The notes: generated by a model from the sequence alone, not told the origin. A stretch of DNA of 64,000 bases from Streptomyces iconiensis (GCF_028657195.3 NZ_JANCPR020000037.1:33196-97195); one strand, 5' to 3'; shown: positions 24,602-33,074, counted from the first letter of the stretch. Numbers and translations: made by a program.

Positions 24602-25767
24602 TGGACTTCACGCCCACGGAGGAGCAGACAGCCGCGCGGGACCTCGCCGCTGACATCCTCACCGACCTCTCGACCCACGAGCGGCTCTCCGCACTCGGCG
24701 ACGGCACCGACGCGGAGCTGTGGAAGGCCCTGTGCGCAGCCGGAATCCCCGGCGCGACCGAGGACATCGGGCTGCTCGGTCTCGCCCTCGTACTGGAGGA
24801 ACAGGGCCGCACCACGGCGCAGGTCCCGCTGGCCGCTACGTGCGCTTACGGGCTGCTACCGGTCGGCATGTACGGCAGCGAGGGGACGCGGGAGCGGCTG
24901 CTGCCCGCGCTGCGGGACGGTACGGCCGTGGCGACCGGCGCCTTCCCGCTGCCCGGCAGGCGCTCGGCCGTGACGGCGGTGGAGCGGGACGGGGGCTGGC
25001 GGCTGTCGGGAACGGTCCCCATGGTGCCGTGGCTGCGCGAGGCCACGCATGTACTCGTGCCCGCGCGGTGTGCGGCGGACGGGACGGAGGGCGGTGAGGG
25101 TGCGGACGGTACGGTGCGCTGCTTCCTCGTGGAGCCGGTGGAGTCCCTCGGGGCGGGCGTCACCGCCGTCGCGACCACGGCGCCCTGGTCGGCCGGCCGG
25201 CTCGTGCTGGAGAGCGCGCCGGGTGAGCCCCTGGCCGACGGCGCCTACGAGCCGACGCTGGCCCGCGCGCGCACCGCGTTCGCCGCGCTCCAGGCCGGTG
25301 TCTGCGCGGGCTCCCTCACGCGCGCCGTCGCCTACACCTGTGAACGCGAACAGTTCGGACGCCCCCTCTCCACCAACCAGGGCGTACAACTCCGCGCCGC
25401 TGACGCCCATATGGACACCGAGGCGATCCGCGTCACCACGTACGAGGCCGCCTGGCGGCACGACCGGGGCCTGCCCGCGCGTACGCACTCCCTGACCGCC
25501 GCCTGGTGGGCCGCCGAGGCAGGACGCCGCGTCGTGCACGCGGGCCAGCACCTCCACGGGGGCATCGGCGCCGACCTCGACCATCCGGTGCACCGGCACT
25601 TCCTGTGGGGGCGGCAACTCGACGCCTACTTGGGCGCTCCTGGACAGCTGCTCGCGGAGCTGGGCGGCCTGCTGGCCGATCCCGGTACCGACGCGGAACG
25701 GCTGGACCCCGGTACCGAAGCGGAACGGCTGCCCGGTACCGAAGCGGAACGGCTGGAGGAGAAGTGA
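24601..25767 (+). CDS. Acyl-CoA dehydrogenase, igr-type (FadE28/ChsE1-like)
   Basis: 388 residues. The late FAD-binding motif EREQFGRPLSTNQGVQ is intact, but the mid-domain TEPGxGTD-type motif is missing; that segment reads TGAFPLPGRRSAV. Together with the complete first dehydrogenase this fits an obligate heteromer with shared flavin sites, as known for paired mycobacterial steroid dehydrogenases. The C terminus ends in three copies of PGTxAERL. ATG overlaps the preceding TGA by one base (TGATG), implying translational coupling. Confidence 0.87.
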   Translation: MDFTPTEEQTAARDLAADILTDLSTHERLSALGDGTDAELWKALCAAGIPGATEDIGLLGLALVLEEQGRTTAQVPLAATCAYGLLPVGMYGSEGTRERLLPALRDGTAVATGAFPLPGRRSAVTAVERDGGWRLSGTVPMVPWLREATHVLVPARCAADGTEGGEGADGTVRCFLVEPVESLGAGVTAVATTAPWSAGRLVLESAPGEPLADGAYEPTLARARTAFAALQAGVCAGSLTRAVAYTCEREQFGRPLSTNQGVQLRAADAHMDTEAIRVTTYEAAWRHDRGLPARTHSLTAAWWAAEAGRRVVHAGQHLHGGIGADLDHPVHRHFLWGRQLDAYLGAPGQLLAELGGLLADPGTDAERLDPGTEAERLPGTEAERLEEK

Positions 25768-25786
25768 CGGCTGGAGGAGACGTGAC
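25681..25786 (+). repeat. Tandem repeats covering the 3' end of one operon gene and the start of the next
   Basis: Three ~25-base copies of CCGGTACCGAAGCGGAACGG run from 25681 to 25757. They merge into two 18-base copies of GGCTGGAGGAGAMGTGAC at 25751 and 25769. The second set duplicates a ribosome site and GTG, giving two possible starts for the next gene. Confidence 0.8.
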
Positions 25787-26258
25787 AGCGACCGCGCGGA
25801 CGGCACCCGTCGAGGGCGATGAACTCCCGCCGCTGGAGATCCAGGTGACGCGCACACTCATCGTCGCCGGGGCCCTCGCCACCCGTGACTTCCAGGACGT
25901 GCACCATGACGGGGACGCGGCCAGGGGCAAGGGCTCTCCTGACATCTTCATGAACATCCTGACCACCAACGGCCTGGTCGGCCGCTACGTGACCGCGTGG
26001 GCAGGCCCGCACGCGCGGCTGCGCAAGGTCGCCATCCGGCTCGGCGCCCCCAACTACCCGGGCGACACGATGACATTGACGGGCCGCGTCACCGCCGTGC
26101 GGGGCCCGGACGCGGGCGAGCCGGACAGGGGCGTGCCCGGTGGCACGGAGGGCGGCGCCGTCGAGATCGCGGTCCGGGGCGCCAACTCGCTGGGCAACCA
26201 CGTGACCGGAACCGTCCTTCTCACCCTCCCGGAACCCCAGGAAGGCGCGGAATCATGA
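25764..26258 (+). CDS. MaoC-family hydratase (ChsH1-like)
   Basis: 164 residues of the hot-dog fold. TRDFQDVHHDGDAARGKGSPDIFMN carries the Asp and His expected in the hydratase active site (D-x-x-x-x-H type), and NYPGDTMTLTGRVTAV is the conserved later strand. In mycobacteria the equivalent small subunit supplies the active site to the ChsH1-ChsH2 complex. Starts at GTG 25764, overlapping the previous stop; an equivalent GTG at 25782 has an identical duplicated ribosome site, so either may be used. Confidence 0.85.
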   Translation: MTAGGDVTATARTAPVEGDELPPLEIQVTRTLIVAGALATRDFQDVHHDGDAARGKGSPDIFMNILTTNGLVGRYVTAWAGPHARLRKVAIRLGAPNYPGDTMTLTGRVTAVRGPDAGEPDRGVPGGTEGGAVEIAVRGANSLGNHVTGTVLLTLPEPQEGAES

Positions 26259-27436
26259 GCATCCGGCACCCCGACACCCTCGGCGGGCGCGCGGCCGTGG
26301 CCGGCATCGGTGCCACGGAGTTCTCCAAGGACTCAGGGCGCAGCGAACTCAAGCTCGCCATCGAGGCCGTGCACGCCGCACTGGACGACGCCGGCCTGGC
26401 TCCCGGCGACGTCGACGGCATGGTCACCTTCACGATGGACACCAGCCCCGAGATCACCGTCGCGCAGGCAGCCGGCATCGGCGAGCTGTCGTTCTTCTCG
26501 CGTGTGCACTACGGGGGAGGCGCCGCGTGTGCGACCGTTCAGCAGGCCGCGCTGGCTGTCGCTTCCGGCATCGCGGAGACGGTCGTGTGCTACCGCGCGT
26601 TCAACGAGCGTTCGGGCCGCCGCTTCGGCTCAGGCGTACAGCAGCGCGAGCCGTCGGCCGAAGGCGCCGCGCTCGGCTGGTCGCTGCCCTTCGGGCTGCT
26701 CACACCCGCCTCATGGGTGGCCATGGCGGCGCAACGCTACTTGCACACATACGGGCTGGAGCCCGAGGTCTTCGGGCATGTGGCCGTGACCGACAGGAAG
26801 TACGCGGCGACGAACCCGGCCGCCTACTTCCACGGCAAGCCCATCACGCTCGCCGAGCACGCCGCCTCGCGCTGGATCGTCGAACCCCTGAGGCTGCTGG
26901 ACTGCTGCCAGGAGACGGACGGCGGACAGGCCCTGGTGGTCACCTCGGCCGAACGGGCGCGCGATCTGCGTCACAGGCCCGCGGTGATCGCCGCGGCGGC
27001 GCAGGGCGCAGGACGCGCACAGGAGCAGATGACGAGCTTCTACCGCGACGATCTGACGGGGCTCCCCGAGATGGGCGTCGTCGCGCGGCAGCTGTGGCGT
27101 ACGAGCGGACTGACGGCGGGGGACATCGACGTCGGCATCCTGTACGACCACTTCACCCCGTTCGTGCTGATGCAACTGGAGGAGTTCGGCTTCTGCGCGC
27201 GCGGTGAGGGCGCGGACTTCGTGGCGAAGGAGGCCCTTCCGCTCAACACGCACGGGGGACAATTGGGTGAGGCGTACCTGCACGGCATGAACGGCATCGC
27301 CGAGGGCGTACGGCAGCTCCGCGGTACCTCCGTCAACCAGGTCGACGAGGCGGAGAGCGTCCTCGTGACGGCCGGCACGGGCGTACCGACGTCCGGCCTG
27401 GTGCTGACCCAGCACCAGCGTCCAGCCCGCGCTTAG
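26255..27436 (+). CDS. Thiolase-like steroid side-chain lyase (Ltp2-like lipid-transfer protein)
   Basis: 393 residues of the thiolase superfamily. The start RAAVAGIGATEFSKDSGRSE and core VHYGGGAACATVQQAALAV match sterol carrier/lipid-transfer thiolases; the Cys is not in a thiolase nucleophile context. In mycobacteria Ltp2 carries out a retro-aldol cleavage releasing propionyl-CoA and the 17-keto steroid and needs the DUF35 domain of ChsH2, encoded here two genes upstream. ATG overlaps the previous stop (ATGA). Last gene of the operon. Confidence 0.87.
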   Translation: MSIRHPDTLGGRAAVAGIGATEFSKDSGRSELKLAIEAVHAALDDAGLAPGDVDGMVTFTMDTSPEITVAQAAGIGELSFFSRVHYGGGAACATVQQAALAVASGIAETVVCYRAFNERSGRRFGSGVQQREPSAEGAALGWSLPFGLLTPASWVAMAAQRYLHTYGLEPEVFGHVAVTDRKYAATNPAAYFHGKPITLAEHAASRWIVEPLRLLDCCQETDGGQALVVTSAERARDLRHRPAVIAAAAQGAGRAQEQMTSFYRDDLTGLPEMGVVARQLWRTSGLTAGDIDVGILYDHFTPFVLMQLEEFGFCARGEGADFVAKEALPLNTHGGQLGEAYLHGMNGIAEGVRQLRGTSVNQVDEAESVLVTAGTGVPTSGLVLTQHQRPARA

Positions 27437-27596
27437 CCTGCCTCTGCCCCTCCCGCCGGTCCTCCCGCCGGTCGCCGGGACGTCCGCTCGTCCTGCCGTC
27501 CCGCTCACCGGCCCGCCCTGGCCGTCCGTCCCGCCCTGGCCATCCGGACCACCACAGGCGTCCCCGCGCGGGGACGCCGCGCGGCGGGCCGGGCCC

Positions 27597-27644
27597 GCAT
27601 CACGAGGCAGGGGCATCACGAGGCAGGGGCATCACGAGGCAGGG
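27597..27644. repeat. Three exact copies of a 16-base unit (GCATCACGAGGCAGGG)
   Basis: Perfect head-to-tail array in the 309-base gap after the operon. No gene is supported in the gap; a GC-rich hairpin near 27560-27590 may terminate the operon. Confidence 0.8.
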
Positions 27645-27745
27645 AGGGCTACGTCCGGAGTGCGCGGCGCGGCAGATGGCTGAATCCGGGAACGCGGCGG
27701 GCGTGCCTGAGCGGATCGTTCCGCTCCTGCTCGTTCACTCGCCCC

Positions 27746-29026
27746 ATGCGCCAGAAAAATCACATCATTCGACGGGCGACCGTCCTGGTGGCCGCCCTCG
27801 CGTCCCTGCTCACCGGTGGCACGCTCCCCGCAGCCGGTTCCGGGTCAGCGCCCTCCGACCCCGCCCCGAGTCCCCCGGCACCTCCTTCGACGGAGCCGGC
27901 CGGCCCGGAGTCCCGTCCGGGAGCGGCGCCCGATGGAGCCGCGGTGCCCAGTAGTCCCACGGTTCCGGGTGGCTCCGTGGCGCCCAGTAGTCCTTCGGCT
28001 TCCCACGGGACCACACCTGGCAGTCCGGAGGTTCCGGGCCGCTCCGCCGACCCGGGTTCGCCGACCGTTCCCGGCACCCCGGCCACCCCGGGGTCACCGC
28101 AGGACCCGGGAACGCCGGGCTCCCGGAACCCGCAGGTCCCCGAGGCGTCCCAGGCCCCGGAGACCTCGCCGTCCCCCGAGTCGCCCCAGGAGCTACGGGA
28201 CCCGGCCGCGCCCGACGCGCCCGCGGACCCACGCGCGCCCGGAGCCGCGGGCGCACCCGGTGACACCCCCTCACTGATCCGGGGTGACCCCCGCAACTTC
28301 GGTGCGCAGATCTTCCGCGGCTACGCCTTCGACACCTGCCAGGCACCCTCGGCCACCACCATGCGCGCCTGGAAGAGGGCATCCCCTTACGGCGCCGTCG
28401 GCGTCTACATCGGTGGACGGGGCAGGGCCTGTCCCAACCAGACCCACCTCAGCCCTTCCTGGGTGAAGGCCACGCACGGCATGGGATGGAAGTTCCTGCC
28501 GCTCTACGTCAGCTCGCAGTCCCCCTGCGTCGGCGCCTCCCACAAGCGGAAGGTCGTTATGAGCACCTCGGCGCCCTACCAGCAGGGCCGCAGGGAGGGG
28601 CTGGACGCGGTGCGCCAGGCGAAGCGGTACGGGATGGTGCGGCGCAGCGCCATCTACCTCGACATGGAGGCGTACAACTACAGGAACACGCGCTGTGGGG
28701 CGACCACCCTCCGGTTCATCCAGGGCTGGAACAGCGCCGTACGCGCACGGGGCTACGTCGCCGGCTTCTACAGCAGTGCCGACTCAGGGATCGCGCACAT
28801 GGAGAAGGCGCGGGCCTCAGGGGCACGCGGGCTGCCCACGGCCCTATGGTTCGCACGCTGGAAGGTACCGAAGTCGGTCGACAACGAGCGCAACCTCAAC
28901 AGGCGCGCCTGGCAACCGCACCGCCGCATCCACCAGTTCACGGGCAACGTGAACCGCACGTACGGTGGCCGTTCGGTCAACATCGACCAGAACCTCGTGG
29001 ACGCACCCGTGGCGGTCATTGGGTGA
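27746..29026 (+). CDS. Secreted DUF1906 glycoside-hydrolase-like protein
   Basis: 426 residues. A twin-Arg-containing signal peptide (MRQKNHIIRRATV..., cleavage near residue 30) precedes a ~140-residue Pro/Ser/Gly-rich linker with repeated SPxVPGxP units. The C-terminal ~240 residues are a DUF1906 (Rv2525c-type) TIM-barrel-like domain: GYAFDTCQAPSATTMRAW, GVYIGGRG, SAIYLDMEAYN with the acidic pair, GFYSSADSG, and a final HQFTGN. Related domains act on or bind cell-wall glycans. It stands alone. No ribosome site is obvious at the ATG. Confidence 0.85.
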   Translation: MRQKNHIIRRATVLVAALASLLTGGTLPAAGSGSAPSDPAPSPPAPPSTEPAGPESRPGAAPDGAAVPSSPTVPGGSVAPSSPSASHGTTPGSPEVPGRSADPGSPTVPGTPATPGSPQDPGTPGSRNPQVPEASQAPETSPSPESPQELRDPAAPDAPADPRAPGAAGAPGDTPSLIRGDPRNFGAQIFRGYAFDTCQAPSATTMRAWKRASPYGAVGVYIGGRGRACPNQTHLSPSWVKATHGMGWKFLPLYVSSQSPCVGASHKRKVVMSTSAPYQQGRREGLDAVRQAKRYGMVRRSAIYLDMEAYNYRNTRCGATTLRFIQGWNSAVRARGYVAGFYSSADSGIAHMEKARASGARGLPTALWFARWKVPKSVDNERNLNRRAWQPHRRIHQFTGNVNRTYGGRSVNIDQNLVDAPVAVIG

Positions 29027-29173
29027 GGTCCCGTAGTGCACCCCTGATCCCGGTGGGCGATGGTCTCCACCTACAGGAGGTGTAGTCAGCACCACCCCTA
29101 CACCCTGAGGCGGACGCGGCATCGGGACCTGCGGTCGATACCCCGGGCACCCCTCGGCTCCTAGCGTTGAGGC

Positions 29174-29938
29174 ATGACCACGCCTGGGACAGTTCGGAAC
29201 ACCCGGACCACCGTTACGACGCACGCGGGGTCTCCTGCCGCGCCGCCAGGCACCGGGGGAACACCGCTGACATTCTCTTCCTACGTGCAGGCGCGCGGAC
29301 CCGTGCTGCTGCGCACCGCGCGCTCGCTGACAGCCAATCCCTGCGATGCCGAGGACCTGCTCCAGACCGCTCTGACCAAGACGTTCCTGGCCTGGGAGCG
29401 CATCGAGGACCACAGGGCCCTCGACGGCTACGTGCGCCGCGCCCTGGTCAACACGCGCACCTCTCAGTGGCGCAGGCGCAAGGTGGACGAGTTCGCCTGC
29501 GAGGAGCTGCCGGAGCCCGACCCGCTGCCCGCACCCGACCCCGCCGAGCAGCAAGCCGTACGGGACGCCATGTGGCGTGCCGTGATGAAGCTGCCCGCAC
29601 GCCAGCGCGCGATGGTCGTGCTGCGGTACTACGAGGACCTGAGCGAGATACAGACGGCCGAGGTACTGGGGGTCTCGGTCGGCACCGTCAAGAGCGCCGT
29701 CTCCCGCGCGCTGGCCAAGCTGCGGGGCGACGCACAACTCGCTGCCGACGTACTCGGCTCGGGGGGAGAGGCGGCGCCGGAACCGGCGCCACTGCCCCGG
29801 TCCCACGAGTCCGGCATCCGGGCTCAGGAGTCCGTGGAGTCCGTCTTCCGCGCACAGGAGCCGGCGGCCCTGGCTCAGGAGCCGGGAGTTCTGGTCGAAG
29901 GGCTCGGGAGCAGGGGTCAGGAGCCGGTCGCAGCCTGA
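29174..29938 (+). CDS. SigE-family (ECF-type) RNA polymerase sigma factor
   Basis: 254 residues. Region 2 (FSSYVQARGPVLLRTARSLT, DAEDLLQTALTKTFLAW) and region 4 (MKLPARQRAMVVLRYYEDLSEIQTAEVLGVSVGTVKSAVSRAL) are complete. The last ~70 residues after region 4 are a low-complexity tail with repeated QEP motifs, unusual for the family. ATG at 29174 has only GAGG one base upstream, so initiation may be weak. Upstream an inverted repeat CTACAGGAGGTGTAG lies near 29068-29082. No adjacent anti-sigma gene is seen. Confidence 0.88.
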   Translation: MTTPGTVRNTRTTVTTHAGSPAAPPGTGGTPLTFSSYVQARGPVLLRTARSLTANPCDAEDLLQTALTKTFLAWERIEDHRALDGYVRRALVNTRTSQWRRRKVDEFACEELPEPDPLPAPDPAEQQAVRDAMWRAVMKLPARQRAMVVLRYYEDLSEIQTAEVLGVSVGTVKSAVSRALAKLRGDAQLAADVLGSGGEAAPEPAPLPRSHESGIRAQESVESVFRAQEPAALAQEPGVLVEGLGSRGQEPVAA

Positions 29939-30413
29939 CCCGCTCCCGGCCCACGGGCCGCTCAGCACCCCGGTCCACGGGCCGCTCGGCCCCCACGGAC
30001 CCTGGGCGGCGGCTCACCCCCGGAGCCGGGCCGCTCAGCGCCCGGGTTCCGGCCGTCACGCGCCCTCTTCCCGGCCGTCACGCGTCATGGCTCCGGCCGT
30101 TCGGCGTCCGGATCCCGACGGTCCTTCGTCCGGGTCCCGAGCCCCCTTCGCCCGGATCCCGACGGTCCTTCGCCGGGGACGGTCCTTCGTCCGGATCCCC
30201 GCTGCTCGGCAGCCTGCTTCCAGCCGTGTGGTACCACGGTTCGCACGTCAGGCCCGTTCCGCTTTGCCTCCTGGGCGCCCGATTCCGCACGACCCCGTGA
30301 CATACCGCGTGGTCGGTGGCAGGCTTCCGCGAAACCGTCGCATTACTGGCACGTAAACCCACTTACGCGCCATGTGACGGGATTCGCGTATCCGCATATC
30401 TCGGGAGGCCCCG
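29939..30413. other. 475-base intergenic region with GGATCCCGACGGTCCTTCG repeats
   Basis: Between about 30100 and 30200 the unit CGGATCCCGACGGTCCTTCG occurs two to three times with variants, continuing the low-complexity character of the sigma-factor tail. The right end (30330-30410) is less GC-rich and probably carries the acyl-CoA ligase promoter. No gene is supported. Confidence 0.45.
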
Positions 30414-30662
30414 GTGCTGAGCACGATGCAGGACGTACCGCTGACCATCTCACGCATCCTGCGCCACGGCATGACGGTCCATGGCACCTCGCGGATCACC
30501 ACATGGACCGGCGGCCCCGAACCGGAACGCACCACTTTCCGGGCGACCGGCGAGCGCGCGGCGCAGCTCGCACACGCACTCCGTGACGAACTGGGCGTCG
30601 AACAGGGCGACCGGGTCGCAACGCTCATGTGGAACAACGTGCGTAAAACACTCGCCGCGTGA
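30414..30662 (+). pseudogene. 5' fragment of a fatty acyl-CoA ligase gene, disrupted by prophage integration
   Basis: GTG at 30414 with GGGAGG upstream starts a product that follows long-chain fatty-acid-CoA ligases for about 75 residues (DVPLTISRILRHGMTVHG, ERAAQLAHALRDELGV, GDRVATLMWNN). The expected continuation after WNN (typically AEHVEAYFAIPSMGAV) is replaced by VRKTLAA and a stop. The rest of a ~550-residue enzyme is absent from the window, so it must lie beyond attR if the prophage is intact. Several Streptomyces phages use acyl-CoA ligase genes as attB, which supports this reading. Confidence 0.85.
30628..30641. other. Inferred attL crossover region
   Basis: The change from acyl-CoA ligase coding sequence to unrelated DNA happens at or just after ATGTGGAACAACG. 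The exact core cannot be set without attR or an empty site. No direct repeat of it is visible in the window because the right end of the element is outside. Confidence 0.6.
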
Positions 30663-30677
30663 CCTGCAAGGGAAAGG

Positions 30678-30710
30678 AAGCGCCCCCGACAGTGGTCGTC
30701 GGGGGCGCTT
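30678..30710. terminator. 13-bp hairpin at the left end of the prophage
   Basis: AAGCGCCCCCGAC pairs perfectly with GTCGGGGGCGCTT around a 7-base loop. It would stop host transcription entering from the disrupted ligase gene and may also end a phage transcript coming from the right. Confidence 0.8.
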
Positions 30711-30777
30711 CACTGTCTCCGACATGCTGCTACCAGTACCGTGGTGGTGGCTGAACGAACGGCTGATAGGGGACACC

Positions 30778-32007
30778 GTGTTGGAGGAAGCCGAACAGAT
30801 CGGACGCCGCGCCCGGCGCGCGCGCCTGCGGCTGGGGATGACACAGGCTGACCTAGCGGCAGTCCTGGGCCGTACTCAGGGTTGGGTGTCCAAGATGGAG
30901 CGCGGTCTTATCGAGCTGGACCGGGTCGGCCTGTTGAACCTGCTCGCCGCCGAACTTCACGTACACCCGAACGACCTGATCGGCCGGCCCTACCGCTCCA
31001 GCCCGAGCGAGAATCAGTGGCAGATCTCGGCCTCGTCCATCCTGCGTGAGCTTCGGCGCTATGACTTGGCGCCCGTGTTCGACGGGACGCCGCGCCCGTC
31101 CGCGGACTTGTGGCAGGAGATGACCCGTCTCCATCGCTTGCGGGATGCGGCAGCGAATACGGCGATCATGAACGTTCTGCCTGATCTTCTTCGCGAGGCG
31201 CGTGCCCTCGCGGAGATCAGCACAGGTCACGAGCGCGAGGAAGCGTTCGCGATCTACGCCGTGTGCTGCAAGTTCGCGCACACTGCTGCGCATGTGCTCG
31301 GGCACCCTGAGCTGATCGCCATGTCGTGTGAACGCGCCGCCTGGTCCGCCGCCCAGTCCGGTGACCCCGTCATGCCCTCTGTAGCGAGCTGGATGCGCGT
31401 CTGGGACATGTGGGCCACGGCCGACTGGGACGACGCCCTCGCGCTTTCCGACCAGGCCATCAAGGGCGTACAGGGTGGCTACGACCGTGGCGACCAACTC
31501 GCGATCCGGGCATGGGGATCACTACAACTCCGCGCCGCCGTCTCCGCCGCGCGCGCCAGCCGAGGCGCAGAGGCCGAGGACCGAATCGCGCACGCGAAGA
31601 CAGCCGCCGACCGTGCCACCGAGCACCAGCTCGGCCGCGTCTACGACCGGCATTCGCTCACCTTCTCGCCCGGAAACGTTGCAATCCACGCGGTGAGCAT
31701 CGCGCTGGAGATGCACCAGCAGAGCAGAGCCCTGGACATAGACCGACGCACCAGCCGTTCCCTGGTCGCCTCGCTCCCCAACTCCCGGCAAGGCCACCAC
31801 CACATGGAGCTAGCACGCGCATGGCTGTGGGACGGCGCTCGCGACAAAGCACTCGCCGAACTGGAGACCGCCGAAGGGCTCGCCCCTCAGCTCGTGAGGA
31901 ACCACCCGATCGCCCGGTCGACGCTGCGCAGCATCGTCTACGCCGAACGCGCCTCCACGCGGGAGAAGCTGAGGCACATGTCCGACCGCTTTCACCTCGA
32001 CGGATGA
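30778..32007 (+). CDS. XRE-family HTH regulator with TPR-like C-terminal domain
   Basis: 409 residues. The HTH lies at about residues 8-62 (RLRLGMTQADLAAVLGRTQGWVSKMERG). The rest is alpha-helical and TPR-like (ALSDQAIKGVQGGYDRGDQLAIRAWG, HHHMELARAWLWDGARDKALAELE). Large Streptomyces regulators of this shape are common next to small conserved genes and in mobile islands. GTG at 30778 with AGGGG six bases upstream; earlier in-frame sequence runs back through attL and is not coding. As the first prophage gene beside attL it could be a lysogeny-expressed regulator, but no operator evidence supports calling it the repressor. Confidence 0.8.
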   Translation: MLEEAEQIGRRARRARLRLGMTQADLAAVLGRTQGWVSKMERGLIELDRVGLLNLLAAELHVHPNDLIGRPYRSSPSENQWQISASSILRELRRYDLAPVFDGTPRPSADLWQEMTRLHRLRDAAANTAIMNVLPDLLREARALAEISTGHEREEAFAIYAVCCKFAHTAAHVLGHPELIAMSCERAAWSAAQSGDPVMPSVASWMRVWDMWATADWDDALALSDQAIKGVQGGYDRGDQLAIRAWGSLQLRAAVSAARASRGAEAEDRIAHAKTAADRATEHQLGRVYDRHSLTFSPGNVAIHAVSIALEMHQQSRALDIDRRTSRSLVASLPNSRQGHHHMELARAWLWDGARDKALAELETAEGLAPQLVRNHPIARSTLRSIVYAERASTREKLRHMSDRFHLDG

Positions 32008-32063
32008 CGGCAGTATTCCTGCGGCTCATATTCGGCCCCTGACAGCTCCCTAACGTCAGGAGC

Positions 32064-32498
32064 ATGACCGGACACACCCACCGTCCCAGTCAGGAACCGG
32101 AGTTAGCACCGCGCCCGTTCCGGCCCCAGCTTGGCGAGCTGGCCCGCGACTCCGCCCGCAACGGCCGGATCGGCGTAGTTGTAGCCGAGCCGGATGGGCA
32201 GCTCGCGGCGAGCTTCCACCTGCGCCCGCCAGGAGGCGGCCCCGAATGGTCCGCCCCTGCGAGCGGCATAACGCTTTCCCCCGTGCTCTCGCCGCCCACC
32301 CACATCACGCCCGTGAATCAGCCTGGGACGTATGACACGCGCGCCCAACAGGCCGCCGTGCCAGTGCTCATCCACTACGAAGACGGCGGCGCAGTCGAGT
32401 CGGTGCTCGTGTGCACCGCCGACGAGATCGAGCGCGTCAGGGCAGAGACGACACGGCTCGCACAGGAGCACGAGGCCGCCGGGGAGGTGCCACGGTGA
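32064..32498 (+). CDS. Conserved hypothetical protein of the cargo module
   Basis: 144 residues, no membrane segment, Pro-rich in the first half (LRPPGGGPEWSAPASG) and ending in a helical segment (CTADEIERVRAETTRLAQEHEAA). ATG with AGGAG. Its last codons overlap the next start (GTGA). Proteins of this kind are often found behind XRE/TPR regulators in Streptomyces, but no function is known to me. Confidence 0.65.
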   Translation: MTGHTHRPSQEPELAPRPFRPQLGELARDSARNGRIGVVVAEPDGQLAASFHLRPPGGGPEWSAPASGITLSPVLSPPTHITPVNQPGTYDTRAQQAAVPVLIHYEDGGAVESVLVCTADEIERVRAETTRLAQEHEAAGEVPR

Positions 32499-32761
32499 CC
32501 AGTAACGGGCCCGTCGGCCGCTCCCGGATGCAAGACGCTGAGGGCGCGCTCGACGCACTCAATGAAGGCTTGGATCTGCTCGGCATCCGCCTGCCCTCGC
32601 TCGGCCTGGACGTTGTTTCGCTCGCTGACTCGTCTGCGCGGGCGCCGCTCATCAACCTTGGGGCGGTAACCCCAGAGGTGGCACGCCAGCTCGGTAAGGC
32701 GCTACTTGTGGTGCATGCAGCCACGTTGCACGACGGACCGGCAGCGGGGGCCACGTCATGA
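32495..32761 (+). CDS. Hypothetical protein, 88 residues
   Basis: GTG start with GGGGAGG seven bases upstream, overlapping the previous stop by four bases. The product has a helical N terminus (MQDAEGALDALNEGLDLLG) and a second hydrophobic helix (VTPEVARQLGKALLVVHAATL) too short to be a clear membrane span. No motif recognised. Confidence 0.6.
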   Translation: MTSNGPVGRSRMQDAEGALDALNEGLDLLGIRLPSLGLDVVSLADSSARAPLINLGAVTPEVARQLGKALLVVHAATLHDGPAAGATS

Positions 32762-32961
32762 GCAGCGTGGACGGGAGCTGTATGACGCTGCGCATCGGGT
32801 CTGCTCGTGTGGTCGAAGGTGAGGTCGATGTCCGGTGGCGTGGCGGGCCGTGCAAGATTTCCGTCTCGGGGGACGCGCCCCGCGATGTGCGGCCGTTGGC
32901 GTTCCCGCCGTGCAGGTGCGGAGCGCCTAAGTGCCCGGATCGGCCGGGCGGGTGGGCGTGA
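32758..32961 (+). CDS. Hypothetical protein, 67 residues, Cys-rich C terminus
   Basis: ATG overlaps the previous stop (ATGA). Beta-rich N-terminal half (MTLRIGSARVVEGEVDVRWRGG) and a Cys-containing tail (PPCRCGAPKCPDRPGGW) that could bind a metal. No known family. Confidence 0.55.
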   Translation: MSSVDGSCMTLRIGSARVVEGEVDVRWRGGPCKISVSGDAPRDVRPLAFPPCRCGAPKCPDRPGGWA

Positions 32962-33074
32962 TGTGGCGAGAGAAGGTCGGCGCCGTCCTGTTCACACTCG
33001 CGGTCGGCACGCTGCTCGTGGTGCTCGTGCTCCTGCTCGCTTCGGGCAGTGGCACGGGAGGCGGCACGGCGTGA
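32958..33074 (+). CDS. Single-pass small membrane protein, 38 residues
   Basis: Starts GTGATGTGG, overlapping the previous stop by four bases (GTGA), and its own stop overlaps the next start the same way. The product MMWREKVGAVLFTLAVG... has one strong hydrophobic segment (about 9-28) and a Gly/Thr tail. The perfect overlap chain on both sides is the evidence that it is a real gene despite its size. Confidence 0.65.
   Translation: MMWREKVGAVLFTLAVGTLLVVLVLLLASGSGTGGGTA

Noticed and set aside
30414..30662. Identity with the R4 or SV1 attachment site
   Set aside because: Both phages use CoA-ligase genes as far as I recall, but the core I remember for R4 is not present, so no phage name is assigned.
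30778..32007. Calling the HTH/TPR protein the prophage repressor
   Set aside because: It is far from the early promoters and no operator-like sites were seen near its start; the 58.8 kb gene is a better candidate.
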